Positions 1 to 6,919 of a stretch of 14,113 nucleotides of DNA are shown here, piece after piece (positions within the stretch are counted from its first letter, which is position 1; each line of letters opens with the position of its first letter). Under the pieces are notes generated by a model. It searched no databases and had not been told where the DNA came from. It was given only the letters and a program-made list of their open reading frames with translations. Source of the stretch: Opitutia bacterium (GTDB lineage: Bacteria; Verrucomicrobiota; Verrucomicrobiae; Opitutales; UBA953); the NCBI GenBank assembly GCA_947488485.1, contig CANKZO010000046.1, positions 1 through 14,113 on the forward strand. The letters are read 5' to 3'. The translations under genes and the position numbers were made by a program.

Positions 1-1812
1 GAAGCGGTCGATGACCTGCTGACGTTCCTCCGCGCTGATGCCGCCATGGATCTGCGGACATCCGCCGACGAGCTCGCTGACCTCGTCCAACACCTCGCGG
101 AAGAATGAGAAGATGACGACCTTGCGTCCGTCGTCACGATACCCTTCGAGCAGGTCGCGGAGGCGATCGAACTTGGCCGACTGCCGGTTCCCCGCCCCGA
201 TCGTCGCAGCAAGGCGCTTATGCATGAGGTTATCCTGGCTGGCCCGATAGGCCTGCAGGTCTTCCGGTTCCAGCGGGACGACCTCATCGGTCTCGGTGAT
301 ATCCGGAAGCTCCGTGAGCACGTCCGCCTGGATGCGTCGTAGATACACGGGAGCGAGTCGCATGCGCACTTCCGCCGGCGCCGGCCGCACCTGCTTCAAG
401 AGCGCGACGACCTCCGCGTCCGCCTTGGGTTGTACCGTCGTGACCAGCACATGGAGTTCGCTGAGTCGGTTCTCCAGGGCCGTGCCGGACATGAAAGCCA
501 CCGAGCCAGAGACTTCACAGAGCTTACGGACCGCTTGGGTCCGCTGGGCAGTAGGGTTCTTGACCGCATGGGCTTCGTCGACGGCCAACAAGTCGACCGA
601 GGTGATCTTATCCGCCAGCCGCGCCAAAGTCGTATAAGTCGTGATAGCGACTCCGCCCTCGCGCTGCCACTGCTGCAGCTCGTCGTCCCGGTCGAAGCCA
701 TGGACGATGATCGGGCTAAGTTTGGTGTGCTTCTTCACCTCACGCTCCCAGTTCACGAGCACGCTGTTCGGCGCGACCACGAAGAAGTGACGTTTCCCTT
801 GAGCGGCCAGATGACACATCGCCGCCAAGACCTGGATCGTCTTACCCAAACCCATGTCATCACCGAGCAGCACTCGCTGCTGGCAGACCACGTATTGGGC
901 GCCGAAGACCTGATACTTGCGCAGATTGGCCGTCATCAGGCTCAGGTCCAAGCGCGTCGCTTCGACCGCATCGGCGATCTCCGCCGGCAGGCCGCCACGG
1001 AGGTCCGGTCCGGCCAAAGCGCCCTGGGCGACCACGCGGGCCGGCAGGATACTCTCCAGCAACGCGATGAAGCTAGCGGAGTTATCGCCGTAGCGTCGCC
1101 AGACCACCTCTGGCGCAAACGTCAGACGTTGGGCGTAGTCCGCCAGACCACGGGCCTCCTCGGCCACCCAGCGCAGTTCCGCGGCCAGATTACCATCCCG
1201 TCGAGCCAACTCCTGCTGGGCGGAGACAGAGAAGAGATGATCTCGGACCTTCGTCTGGCCCCGGAAGATACGCAGACGTTCGTCGGCATCGTCGAAGCGG
1301 ATCTGAGCTTCCTGCGGGCGCGTCCCCAGGTCACGGACCAAGGTCTCATACTTCACCAAGGCCACCAGCAAGCGGGTATCCGCCGGACGACGGTGATCCG
1401 GATCAGGGAGCAGACGCACTCGTGCTCGGGCCGATTCCTCAAAAGTCCGATACGCCTGTATCGTGGCCGCCGCCGTCACCTCGCCGATGCCGCGGTAACG
1501 TTGCAGGGACAGTTCGGTCTGTCCGGCTAACTGGGCGACCTTCCGGAAGCCGGCGGACTGCAAAGCGCCGACCGGGGCGCCGAAGTCCTTCAGTTCGTCG
1601 ATGTCCGTCGCGTTCATCTCGGCCAGAGCAGATTCCGCCACGATAGCCTCCGCCGCCGCGATGACCTCCGCCCGGGCCGTCGGCAGGACCTGTTCGATCC
1701 GCCGCAATTCCCCGTAGGCCTTCAGCCTTTCAACCTGGGCACGGCCCTGCCCCGCCCGGACCTTCATGGCCAAGCCAACTCCCGCCAGATAATCTGCGAT
1801 GCCTTTGAACAC
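1..1812 (-). CDS. SNF2-family DEAH helicase, N-terminal 604 codons (truncated by left edge)
   Basis: The minus-strand frame is open from a GTG at 1812 to the left edge. Residues 317-325 read GDDMGLGKT (Walker A), 412-415 read DEAH (Walker B), and SGTALENR (motif III) and YLRRI follow, as expected of a SNF2/RapA-type ATPase that translocates on double-stranded DNA. The second RecA lobe begins (VVIFSFFREVLDEV) but its final motifs lie outside the window. Upstream of the motor, residues about 72-120 (FGAPVGALQSAGF, then YRGIGEVTAAATI) look like a helix-hairpin-helix DNA-binding unit, preceded by a helical charged stretch. The next in-frame ATG is at 1767 (residue 16). I prefer GTG 1812 because the extra residues look coding and AGGG lies just upstream, but the start is uncertain. 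The gene sits alone at the end of a minus-strand run. The family call is secure; the exact role (repair, transcription recycling or defence) cannot be read from the sequence. Confidence 0.9.
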   Translation of the reverse strand, partial: MFKGIADYLAGVGLAMKVRAGQGRAQVERLKAYGELRRIEQVLPTARAEVIAAAEAIVAESALAEMNATDIDELKDFGAPVGALQSAGFRKVAQLAGQTELSLQRYRGIGEVTAAATIQAYRTFEESARARVRLLPDPDHRRPADTRLLVALVKYETLVRDLGTRPQEAQIRFDDADERLRIFRGQTKVRDHLFSVSAQQELARRDGNLAAELRWVAEEARGLADYAQRLTFAPEVVWRRYGDNSASFIALLESILPARVVAQGALAGPDLRGGLPAEIADAVEATRLDLSLMTANLRKYQVFGAQYVVCQQRVLLGDDMGLGKTIQVLAAMCHLAAQGKRHFFVVAPNSVLVNWEREVKKHTKLSPIIVHGFDRDDELQQWQREGGVAITTYTTLARLADKITSVDLLAVDEAHAVKNPTAQRTQAVRKLCEVSGSVAFMSGTALENRLSELHVLVTTVQPKADAEVVALLKQVRPAPAEVRMRLAPVYLRRIQADVLTELPDITETDEVVPLEPEDLQAYRASQDNLMHKRLAATIGAGNRQSAKFDRLRDLLEGYRDDGRKVVIFSFFREVLDEVSELVGGCPQIHGGISAEERQQVIDRF

Positions 1813-2072
1813 TGCACCCTACTCTGCCTACTCCCCGACCACCCGCCAGCGCGAAGGTGTGCCCAAGGTAGGGATGACCGGCCCGGTCATCCTTTTCTCA
1901 AGGTAGGGTCAGCACGGCGTGCTGACCTAGCTGCCTCTCTGTATTCCCAACCGCCAACCGCTAACCGCCAGCACCAGATACAGGTAGGGTCGGACCGCGT
2001 CACGACGTAGGAATAAACAGCCGGAGACAAACCTGAGGATTGGATTCCTCAGAGGCTTCAAACCCATCCAAC
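1813..2072. repeat. Intergenic REP cluster 1 (three GTAG-headed palindromes plus heptamer repeat)
   Basis: This gene-free spacer holds three plus-oriented elements that each start with GTAG. The first (1868-1892) has perfect 10-bp arms GGATGACCGG/CCGGTCATCC around one base. The second (1903-1930) has perfect 10-bp arms GGTCAGCACG/CGTGCTGACC around one base and ends in TAG. The third (1984-2010) is an imperfect stem with a CGCGT core and ends in GTAG. Between the second and third lies CCTCTCTGTATTCCC followed by three heptamers AACCGCC, AACCGCT, AACCGCC at 1949-1969. A further 7-bp hairpin, CTGAGGA/TCCTCAG, lies at 2033-2052. The GTAG head plus palindrome is the known layout of REPs mobilised by RAYT (TnpA-REP) transposases. 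No RAYT gene is in the window. Confidence 0.75.
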
Positions 2073-2102
2073 AAAAAAGACCCGGTCGATGACCGGGTCT
2101 TT
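2073..2102 (-). terminator. Rho-independent terminator of the PEGA-like lipoprotein gene
   Basis: Read on the minus strand, AAAGACCCGGTC, loop ATC, then GACCGGGTCTTT forms a perfect 12-bp stem followed by a run of T. It lies 21 bp beyond the stop of the lipoprotein gene. Confidence 0.92.
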
Positions 2103-2123
2103 CAGTTAAGAACCTGACGACAA

Positions 2124-2525
2124 TCAGGGCTTCGCAGGAGCAGTTTCCGGCTCCAGCTGAACCATCAGGGGATTCGGCTTATGTTCGTACATGGCACCCG
2201 TTCCGGCATCGACACCGGCGCCGATGATACCGCCGAAGATCACGTTACCCGCCATAGCGGCACCGCCGCCGCCACCGACTTCGGACTGCACGATGATCGT
2301 ACGGCTCTTGTAGCCAGGCTTGCTCACGAATACCGTCAGAGTATCACGACGACCAACCTCGAAGCTCGCTGGCGTGCGGGCGACCTGACCGGAAGACAGA
2401 CGTACCTCGGCGTCCTGCGGCGTCGAGTCGACGACAAAGACCTCCTTGGATCCGCGGGTAATGGAGGCGCAGCCAGTGCCGAAAAGAATGGCCGTGAGTG
2501 CGATAAGTAAGGTTGAGGTACGCAT
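2124..2525 (-). CDS. Small PEGA-like lipoprotein, 133 aa
   Basis: The protein begins with a short basic n-region and hydrophobic core (MRTSTLLIALTAILFGTG) ending at Cys19 in GTGCAS, a plausible lipobox, so it is probably lipidated and held in the envelope. After it comes ITRGSKEVFVVDSTPQDAEV, then a pattern of beta strands (RTPASFEVGR, TLTVFVSKPGYKSRTI) typical of PEGA surface-carbohydrate or peptidoglycan-associated folds. A glycine-rich hydrophobic stretch at about residues 84-108 (GGGGGAAMAGNVIFGGIIGAG) could form a membrane or fibre-like segment. It ends in MVQLEPE and a proline-rich tail. Similar proteins are widespread small lipoproteins often misnamed as translation initiation factors. 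It is monocistronic with its own terminator. The ATG at 2525 starts exactly at the signal peptide, but the Shine-Dalgarno signal is weak. The function is unknown. Confidence 0.85.
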   Translation of the reverse strand: MRTSTLLIALTAILFGTGCASITRGSKEVFVVDSTPQDAEVRLSSGQVARTPASFEVGRRDTLTVFVSKPGYKSRTIIVQSEVGGGGGAAMAGNVIFGGIIGAGVDAGTGAMYEHKPNPLMVQLEPETAPAKP

Positions 2526-2601
2526 GGTGTCACTAAATCAGTAGTGTAATTAGCACATCGCAATAACTTTTTAAAAGCCACCTGCTCCGATATCTGAAAA
2601 C

Positions 2602-2628
2602 AAAAAGGGCCCGGCACATGCCGGGCCC
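2602..2628 (-). terminator. Rho-independent terminator of the outer-membrane protein gene
   Basis: On the minus strand GGGCCCGGCA, a 2-nt loop, then TGCCGGGCCC makes a perfect 10-bp GC-rich stem followed by TTTTTG. It lies 22 bp after the stop of the barrel protein gene and also separates it from the lipoprotein promoter region. Confidence 0.92.
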
Positions 2629-2650
2629 GTAAGCGTGCTATGAAGTCCGC

Positions 2651-3274
2651 TTAGAAGTTGTAGCCGGCCGAGATCGAGAAGGCGCCGTCGCCGTCGACCC
2701 AGGCATAACCGACGGTAACGTCGATCTCCTTGGAGACGTTGCAACGGACGGCCACGCCGAACTGGTTGTCGGACTGGCTGTCGGCGCCGACCAGGGCGAG
2801 GCCGGTGTCGAGGTCATAGGAACCGGCGGCGTATTCGGTGCGGACGCGATCGTAGCTCACGAAGGCTTCCCAGGTCTCATTGAAGGAATGACGGTAGGCG
2901 ATGCCGAGGGACGTGACGTTCGCGGCGACGGCGACGGCCGTGGCGCCGTCGAAGCCGGCACCCTGGAGCTGGCCGTAGGAGGCGCCGATGATGATGTCAC
3001 CGGAACCCACGCCGAAACGGGCGCCGAGGTTGAAGGTGCTGGCTTCGCCGTCGACGTCGTCGAGATTACGGGCGGTGAGGTCCTGGTAGGAGCCGCCGAT
3101 GAGGACGTGCTCACCGAGCAGGGCGGTGCCGGAGACGGCGAGACCCTTGATCTCTTCGCCCTGGACGTAGCCGGCGCGGATGAAATCATAGGACATCTTG
3201 GGGGAACCGGCGCTCTGCGCGGAAAGCGCAGCGGCGGCGGACAGGAGGGAGACGGTCAGTAGGGTATTCTTCAT
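2651..3274 (-). CDS. Outer-membrane beta-barrel protein, 207 aa
   Basis: The N-terminus MKNTLLTVSLLSAAAALSAQ is a clear Sec signal peptide, probably cut after ALSA. The mature part alternates short beta strands and turns (FNLGARFGVGSGDIIIGASY, LGIAYRHSF, FGVAVRCNV, VTVGYAWVDG) and ends in ISAGYNF. A C-terminal aromatic residue after alternating hydrophobic positions is the usual BAM insertion signal. The size fits an eight- to ten-strand barrel, OmpW/OmpX-like in scale. The frame also opens at ATG 3289 (five residues earlier), but ATG 3274 puts the signal peptide at the N-terminus, so I prefer it. The promoter side is unusually AT-rich and has paired direct repeats. The gene is monocistronic with a strong terminator. 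The ligand, if any, is unknown. Confidence 0.85.
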   Translation of the reverse strand: MKNTLLTVSLLSAAAALSAQSAGSPKMSYDFIRAGYVQGEEIKGLAVSGTALLGEHVLIGGSYQDLTARNLDDVDGEASTFNLGARFGVGSGDIIIGASYGQLQGAGFDGATAVAVAANVTSLGIAYRHSFNETWEAFVSYDRVRTEYAAGSYDLDTGLALVGADSQSDNQFGVAVRCNVSKEIDVTVGYAWVDGDGAFSISAGYNF

Positions 3275-3327
3275 ATCATCTATAAGCATGCCCTCGCCCG
3301 TACTGCCGCCAAGCCTGTTTTTCTACA

Positions 3328-3366
3328 GTAACTAAATATAATATCTATCGTATAACAATCGTATAA
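3328..3366 (-). promoter_or_regulatory. AT-rich promoter region with two ATCGTATAA direct repeats
   Basis: In a GC-rich genome this stretch upstream of the barrel gene is almost all A/T. ATCGTATAA occurs at 3347-3355 and again at 3358-3366, exactly 11 bp apart, so both copies would face the same side of the helix. TATTAT/TATATT candidates for the -10 box lie directly downstream on the minus strand. This suggests a tandem regulator site upstream of or overlapping the -35 region; no factor can be named. Confidence 0.45.
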
Positions 3367-3412
3367 ACACCATGACCAGACTTCTAAGCCCACCCCACCC
3401 TCCGGCCGCGGA

Positions 3413-3451
3413 CAAAGAAGCCGCCTTTGGCCGATGGTATCGGCTTCTTGT
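3413..3451 (-). terminator. Possible terminator of the DUF1810/metallophosphoesterase operon
   Basis: AAGAAGCCG at 3415-3423 pairs with CGGCTTCTT at 3441-3449 around a 17-base loop that can pair further (GGCC, CGAT). On the minus strand the stem is followed by TTTG only, so the T tract is weak. It lies about 100 bp past the metallophosphoesterase stop, beyond the REP pair. Confidence 0.4.
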
Positions 3452-3540
3452 GGTAGGGTCGGGACCGCGTCACGACATAGCCTGTATCGAGGTAGGGACG
3501 CATCGGCGCATGCGTCCGCCCTGCCCCGGTCGCGACGTAG
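3451..3540. repeat. REP cluster 2 (pair of GTAG-headed elements)
   Basis: The first element (from 3453) shares its GTAGGGTC head, CGCGT core and CACGACATAGCCTG end with elements in the other clusters. The second (from 3492) has arms GGACGCAT/ATGCGTCC (3496-3503 and 3510-3517) around loop CGGCGC. The pair has the same order and spacing as the pair at 8490-8550. A degraded third unit (CGCGACGTAG) ends at 3540. The rest of the 3290-3552 spacer holds only the promoter and terminator candidates listed separately. Confidence 0.72.
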
Positions 3541-3552
3541 TCGCACCCCACC

Positions 3553-4281
3553 CTATGCTCCCAGATCCCGGAGAAGTTTGCTCTCGATGATTGGGTCATG
3601 CCGCAGGTGCTTAATCGTCCTGATGACCTCTTGGACATCGTAGGCGGTTCGGCGTAAGGTCACCTCACCCTTCTCTGCGTCGTAGGTCGCCCAGGTGGCA
3701 CGTTTGTCCCCGCCTCGCGGCAGGCCGACACTACCGACGTTGATGACCGTCTTACGGCCCGGCTCGAGGGCATACACCCCTGATTTAGGCCACGCTACGG
3801 GGTCTTCACGGCCTTCGGTCCAGATTTCGGGCACATGGGTATGCCCCACGAAGCAAAGCGGCTCTGTCTGGGCGGCAAAGTGAGCCTTCAGCGCCCGGGG
3901 CGTCAGGAGATAATCAAAGACCGCCTCCGGATTCAGGGAGGCATGCGCCAGCTGGACACCCTCATGACTTCCCGTTGGCCGCCACTTACCGATCATCTCA
4001 CGATCAGCATGCGTCAGTTTCTTGCGGGTCCATTCCAGCGCACCCCAGGCCGCATCATTGAACCAGTCCTCATCCAGCTCACCGACCAATCCCGCCTCGT
4101 GATTACCCTGCAGGCAGACCTCCGCCCCGGAAATCATCCGCAAACAGTCATTGGGAAACGGCCCGTAGCCGACCACATCGCCCAGGACAATCATCCTACG
4201 GACACCGAGCTTCGCCATCTCCGCGAACACCGCCTCCAACGCCGGACGGTTGCCATGGATGTCGGATAGGATCGCGATCAT
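3553..4281 (-). CDS. YfcE/MJ0936-type metallophosphoesterase, 242 aa
   Basis: The calcineurin-like metal-binding motifs appear in order: SDIHGN with D7 and H9, GDVVGYG with D35, GNHE at 59-62, a histidine in LAHAS at 113, and GHTHVPE with H147 and H149. These bind a di-metal centre that hydrolyses phosphodiesters or phosphomonoesters. The sequence GDVVGYGPFPNDC is typical of the small cytoplasmic subgroup of about 240 residues; no signal peptide is seen. Its ATG at 4279-4281 overlaps the stop of the DUF1810 gene by four bases, so the two are co-transcribed and probably translationally coupled. The natural substrate in this subgroup is generally unknown. All key residues are present, so I expect an active enzyme. 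Confidence 0.92.
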   Translation of the reverse strand: MIAILSDIHGNRPALEAVFAEMAKLGVRRMIVLGDVVGYGPFPNDCLRMISGAEVCLQGNHEAGLVGELDEDWFNDAAWGALEWTRKKLTHADREMIGKWRPTGSHEGVQLAHASLNPEAVFDYLLTPRALKAHFAAQTEPLCFVGHTHVPEIWTEGREDPVAWPKSGVYALEPGRKTVINVGSVGLPRGGDKRATWATYDAEKGEVTLRRTAYDVQEVIRTIKHLRHDPIIESKLLRDLGA

Positions 4282-4730
4282 GACCTAGGTTTCCTTGGAG
4301 GGTGAGTCCAATCGAGCTTCTCGAGTAGGATCTTTTCCATCTGCACCATCATCATGATGCGCCCGCGGATCTCTTTTCCGGCGAAACCGTTGCGCAGGAA
4401 AAGCTCCAAAGAGCTGCGTAGCTTAATGACGTCGACGTCGCTTCCCATGAGTACCAACGGTATTTTCCCATGACGATAGAGCTGCAAGTAGACTTCATGC
4501 ACGCAATCGCAGTAACGCTGCCCCAAGACCGGATGCTGAAGATACGCCTTGGCCTCAGCGTCATCATCCAGGCCATAGAAGACCGAGTTCGCGGACGTCC
4601 CCAGACCCTTCAACTGCGGGAAGACCCACCAGATCCAATGACCCGTCTTCTGACCGGCCTTCAACTCGGCCAAAGCGCGCGCATAGGATCCGTCCTTTTC
4701 TTGGGCTTGGAGGAATCGATCGAGGGACAT
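4278..4730 (-). CDS. DUF1810 family protein, 150 aa
   Basis: The N-terminus LDRFLQAQEKDGSYARALAE followed by GHWIWWVFPQLKGLG is the hallmark of DUF1810, as is AKAYLQHPVLGQRY and the MGSDVDVIKLRSSLELF segment. The family is a small helical cytoplasmic protein with no assigned reaction; it has been noted near stress and nucleotide-related genes, but I infer nothing specific. The open frame reaches back to a TTG at 4775, but the family homology starts at the ATG at 4730, which also gives the usual family length. It is the first gene of a two-gene operon with the metallophosphoesterase, joined by a TGA/ATG overlap, which suggests the two act on related phosphorylated or ADP-ribose-like substrates (inference). 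Confidence 0.9.
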   Translation of the reverse strand: MSLDRFLQAQEKDGSYARALAELKAGQKTGHWIWWVFPQLKGLGTSANSVFYGLDDDAEAKAYLQHPVLGQRYCDCVHEVYLQLYRHGKIPLVLMGSDVDVIKLRSSLELFLRNGFAGKEIRGRIMMMVQMEKILLEKLDWTHPPRKPRS

Positions 4731-4785
4731 GGGTGGAAGGGCTGAGGTCAGATTACCTCGGATAGGTAATTTCAAATCAATCCCC

Positions 4786-4813
4786 TTGCAATGCTAACAG
4801 TTAGTGTTAATGT
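4786..4813 (+). promoter_or_regulatory. Promoter candidate for the TPR gene with overlapping palindrome
   Basis: TTGCAA at 4786-4791 and TAATGT at 4808-4813 are separated by 16 bp and lie 20 bp before the preferred ATG. The palindrome CTAACAGTTAG at 4794-4804 lies in the spacer, where an operator would block polymerase. TTGCAA is self-complementary and could also serve the divergent DUF1810 operon. Confidence 0.45.
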
Positions 4814-4833
4814 ATCGATATCCCCTTAAAAAC

Positions 4834-6153
4834 ATGTCGAAGTCCAATAAAGACGCCAAATTGGCAGAATTTAAAGACCGTATCGCCACCGCCAAGGAAC
4901 ACCGCTTCGCCGACCGCATGGAGTTGGCCAGGGCAGAGTACACCCTGGCCCTCGCGTTCGCCGAGATGCACTTCGGACCCGACAGCACCCAGGTCGATAC
5001 GGTCTGCCTCGAGCTGGCCCTCTTCTACTCCACGGTGAAGGAACCGGCAGCCGAGCTCGCCGTGCTCGAGCGCCGGGTCCGCATCCGGAAGGCGCAGGCC
5101 GGCATCCCGCAGATCGTCGAAGCTCTCCTGGACGTCGCGGAATGCCAGAAGTTGCAGGGCCGACCCGGTGCCGCCGAAAGGACCTATCGCGACGCCATGG
5201 ACGTCTGCGACGCAACCGACGAGGCCAACCTCCCGCCCCTGCGCATGACCTTGCTCTACTTCGGCATCTTCCTCAACGACAGCGAACGCCATGAGGATGC
5301 AGTCCAGTTCCTCGAAAGCGCGTTCGACTCCTGCAAGATTCCCGCCGAAGTCCCGACCCTGATTGCCGCGCGCATCTCGATGCATCTCGGAGTAGCGTAC
5401 CTTCACCTCAAACGCCATGCTCAGGCGTTGAAGCTCATCGATGCCGCAACGCCGGTCGTGACCCATCGCGGTCAGCCAGGCAACACCGTCTTCGGCAAGA
5501 TCTTCTACTACTTGGGCAATTATCATCAGCGCGAGGATCGCTTGCTGGAAGCCGCCCGTGCCTACGATCTGGCGCTCCTGCAGTCGCGCAATGCCCGACA
5601 TATCAACTTCCGCAACATGGCTTACATCCAGCAGGCCGCGGCCGCCAACGACCTGAAACGGGGCCGTCCGCGCCAAGCCGAAGAGCGCCTGAAAGTGGCG
5701 GTAAACTTCCTCTGCCGCACGGAGGAGGAACACCACCCGGACGTGCTTTCGGTCAAGCAGGACCTCGTCAACATCTACATCCCGGCCAAGCAGTACGCCA
5801 AGGCCGAGCCGATCCTGGAAGAGATGGTCGCCGCCAGCGATCACCCCGAGTTCTCGGACGAACGCGCCAAGGAGCGCTACCTCAACAACCTCGGCTTCGT
5901 CCAAGTGCACCTCGAGGAATTCCCCAAGGCCGAGGCCAACCTGCGTCGCGCCCTGCTCTCCGCCGGCGACGACCACGGCTGCTATGTGATCAAGAACCTC
6001 GGCCTCATGTACCAGAAGATGGGCTACGCCGAAGAAGCCGTCCGCGAATACCGGAAAGCCCTGCCCCTCTTCGAGCAGCACTTCTCCACCGACCACCCCG
6101 TCGCCGAATTCATCCGCGGCGCCCTCGCCGAACTCGAAACCCAGACGAGTTAA
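4834..6153 (+). CDS. Tetratricopeptide-repeat protein, 439 aa
   Basis: The protein is almost wholly helical and built from paired-helix repeats of 34-42 residues: for example VEALLDVAECQKLQGRPGAA, AARISMHLGVAYLHLKRHAQ, VFGKIFYYLGNYHQREDRLL, DVLSVKQDLVNIYIPAKQYA, YLNNLGFVQVHLEEFPKAEA and YVIKNLGLMYQKMGYAEEAV. The spacing and the DHPEF/DDHG/TDHP turns resemble the TPR_10/TPR_12 (kinesin-light-chain-like) class. No signal peptide, membrane segment or catalytic domain is seen, so it is probably a cytoplasmic scaffold for protein-protein contacts. The frame continues upstream to GTG 4804 and ATG 4810, but MSKSNKDAKLAEF at 4834 is the natural N-terminus, and the promoter candidate would overlap the earlier starts. 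No clear Shine-Dalgarno precedes it. It is monocistronic and divergent from the DUF1810 operon. Confidence 0.88.
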   Translation: MSKSNKDAKLAEFKDRIATAKEHRFADRMELARAEYTLALAFAEMHFGPDSTQVDTVCLELALFYSTVKEPAAELAVLERRVRIRKAQAGIPQIVEALLDVAECQKLQGRPGAAERTYRDAMDVCDATDEANLPPLRMTLLYFGIFLNDSERHEDAVQFLESAFDSCKIPAEVPTLIAARISMHLGVAYLHLKRHAQALKLIDAATPVVTHRGQPGNTVFGKIFYYLGNYHQREDRLLEAARAYDLALLQSRNARHINFRNMAYIQQAAAANDLKRGRPRQAEERLKVAVNFLCRTEEEHHPDVLSVKQDLVNIYIPAKQYAKAEPILEEMVAASDHPEFSDERAKERYLNNLGFVQVHLEEFPKAEANLRRALLSAGDDHGCYVIKNLGLMYQKMGYAEEAVREYRKALPLFEQHFSTDHPVAEFIRGALAELETQTS

Positions 6154-6170
6154 CCCAGAAAAACCCCAAG

Positions 6171-6298
6171 CAAAGGGAAACCGGAGACCGGAATTAATGC
6201 TTCGGACATATGGACCCAGCCAATCATCCAGTCTCCCTATGGTGCCCCCTTTGAATTCTGACTCTCCCTATACTCAATACTCCAAACTCTATACTCAC
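6171..6298. repeat. Intergenic composite repeat: 39-bp module plus TACTCNA heptamers
   Basis: The 39-bp stretch 6171-6209 (starting CAAAGGGAAACCGGAGACCG) recurs at 12374-12412 with two mismatches. It contains the short palindrome CCGG-AGA-CCGG. Downstream, 6271-6298 is four 7-bp units TACTCAA, TACTCCA, AACTCTA, TACTCAC, and the same kind of heptamer array follows the second copy of the module (12584-12611). The gene-free spacer 6154-6390 otherwise holds only the C-rich tract listed next. No obvious terminator follows the TPR gene. Confidence 0.7.
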
Positions 6299-6356
6299 GA
6301 TCTGCCTCTGCTTCGCAGCAGTTCACCGTGCCAGCATGCCCCCGCTGAATAGCCTA

Positions 6357-6378
6357 CCCCCACCCCTACCCCTACCCC
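6357..6378 (-). other. G-quadruplex motif upstream of the YbjN-like gene
   Basis: The plus strand has C-runs of 5, 4, 4 and 4 separated by A, TA and TA. The minus (template) strand therefore reads GGGG-TA-GGGG-TA-GGGG-T-GGGGG, a four-tract motif with loops of one or two bases, a strong consensus for a DNA quadruplex. It ends 12 bp before the start codon. Confidence 0.8.
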
Positions 6379-6390
6379 TCTTCTCCACCC

Positions 6391-6897
6391 ATGCCTTCCA
6401 CTCTCGCCTCCATCTCCACCCTCCTCGACTCCGCCGGCATCAAACACCGCCAGAAAGATGACTTCATCCGCACCGGCTTCTCCACCGACCTTTACGAGGA
6501 CGACGATGGCGACTTCGGCGTGAACATCGTCCTCCGCCTCGAGGAGAACGGCGAACTCCTCCGCATCCAGGCGCCCATGGCCTATCGCCTACCCAAGGAC
6601 GCCTCGCCCGAGACGCAACTCGCCGTGCTCCGGACGATCAACCAACTGCATTGGGAATCGAAGATCCTGCAGGTCGAGATGGACTCCGAAGACGGCGAGA
6701 TCCGCCTCAGCATCGACTTCCCGATCGAAGACGGGCAGCTGACCGAGACCCAGCTGGCGCGCATGGTGCGCCTCATCCCTTCGCTCATCGATCAAGGCCA
6801 CCTGGCCATGCGCGATGCCCTCGAAAAGGCAATCCCCTTGCCGACCGAATCCGAGGTCAGACGCCGCTTCGACGCATTCGTGCGCAGCCGCGGCTAA
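6391..6897 (+). CDS. YbjN-domain protein, 168 aa
   Basis: The sequence matches the YbjN fold (type III secretion chaperone-like): an N-terminal helix (LASISTLLDSAGIKHRQKDD), a beta-rich segment (GVNIVLRLEENGELLRIQAP), then LRTINQLHWESKILQVEMD and the strand/helix pattern RLSIDFPIEDGQLTETQLAR with a C-terminal helix. The run RTINQLHWESKILQVEMD is the most diagnostic. Proteins of this type are small cytoplasmic factors; E. coli YbjN affects motility and stress responses, but the role here is unknown. The start ATG 6391 is preceded by a pyrimidine tract with no Shine-Dalgarno sequence and by a quadruplex motif. The PARG gene begins 22 bp downstream, so the two probably share a transcript. Confidence 0.8.
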   Translation: MPSTLASISTLLDSAGIKHRQKDDFIRTGFSTDLYEDDDGDFGVNIVLRLEENGELLRIQAPMAYRLPKDASPETQLAVLRTINQLHWESKILQVEMDSEDGEIRLSIDFPIEDGQLTETQLARMVRLIPSLIDQGHLAMRDALEKAIPLPTESEVRRRFDAFVRSRG

Positions 6898-6919
6898 CCC
6901 AATACCATACAGACCTAAC

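Noticed and set aside
430..1530. Long plus-strand open frame of 366 codons opposite the helicase gene
   Set aside because: It is the complement of the SNF2 frame, whose ordered helicase motifs prove the minus strand; the translated product has no domain.
1865..2010. CRISPR-like array
   Set aside because: Repeats differ in their stems, spacing is irregular, there are no equal spacers and no cas operon; the elements fit REPs better. The Cas4-like gene at 12753 belongs to DUF2779, not to a CRISPR locus.
3372..3643. Several short overlapping frames in the spacer before the metallophosphoesterase stop
   Set aside because: They run through REP palindromes, lack ribosome-binding sites and show no protein character.
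4807..6096. Minus-strand frame of 429 codons opposite the TPR gene
   Set aside because: The plus frame shows clear TPR helices; the minus product is a low-complexity mirror caused by high GC at third positions.
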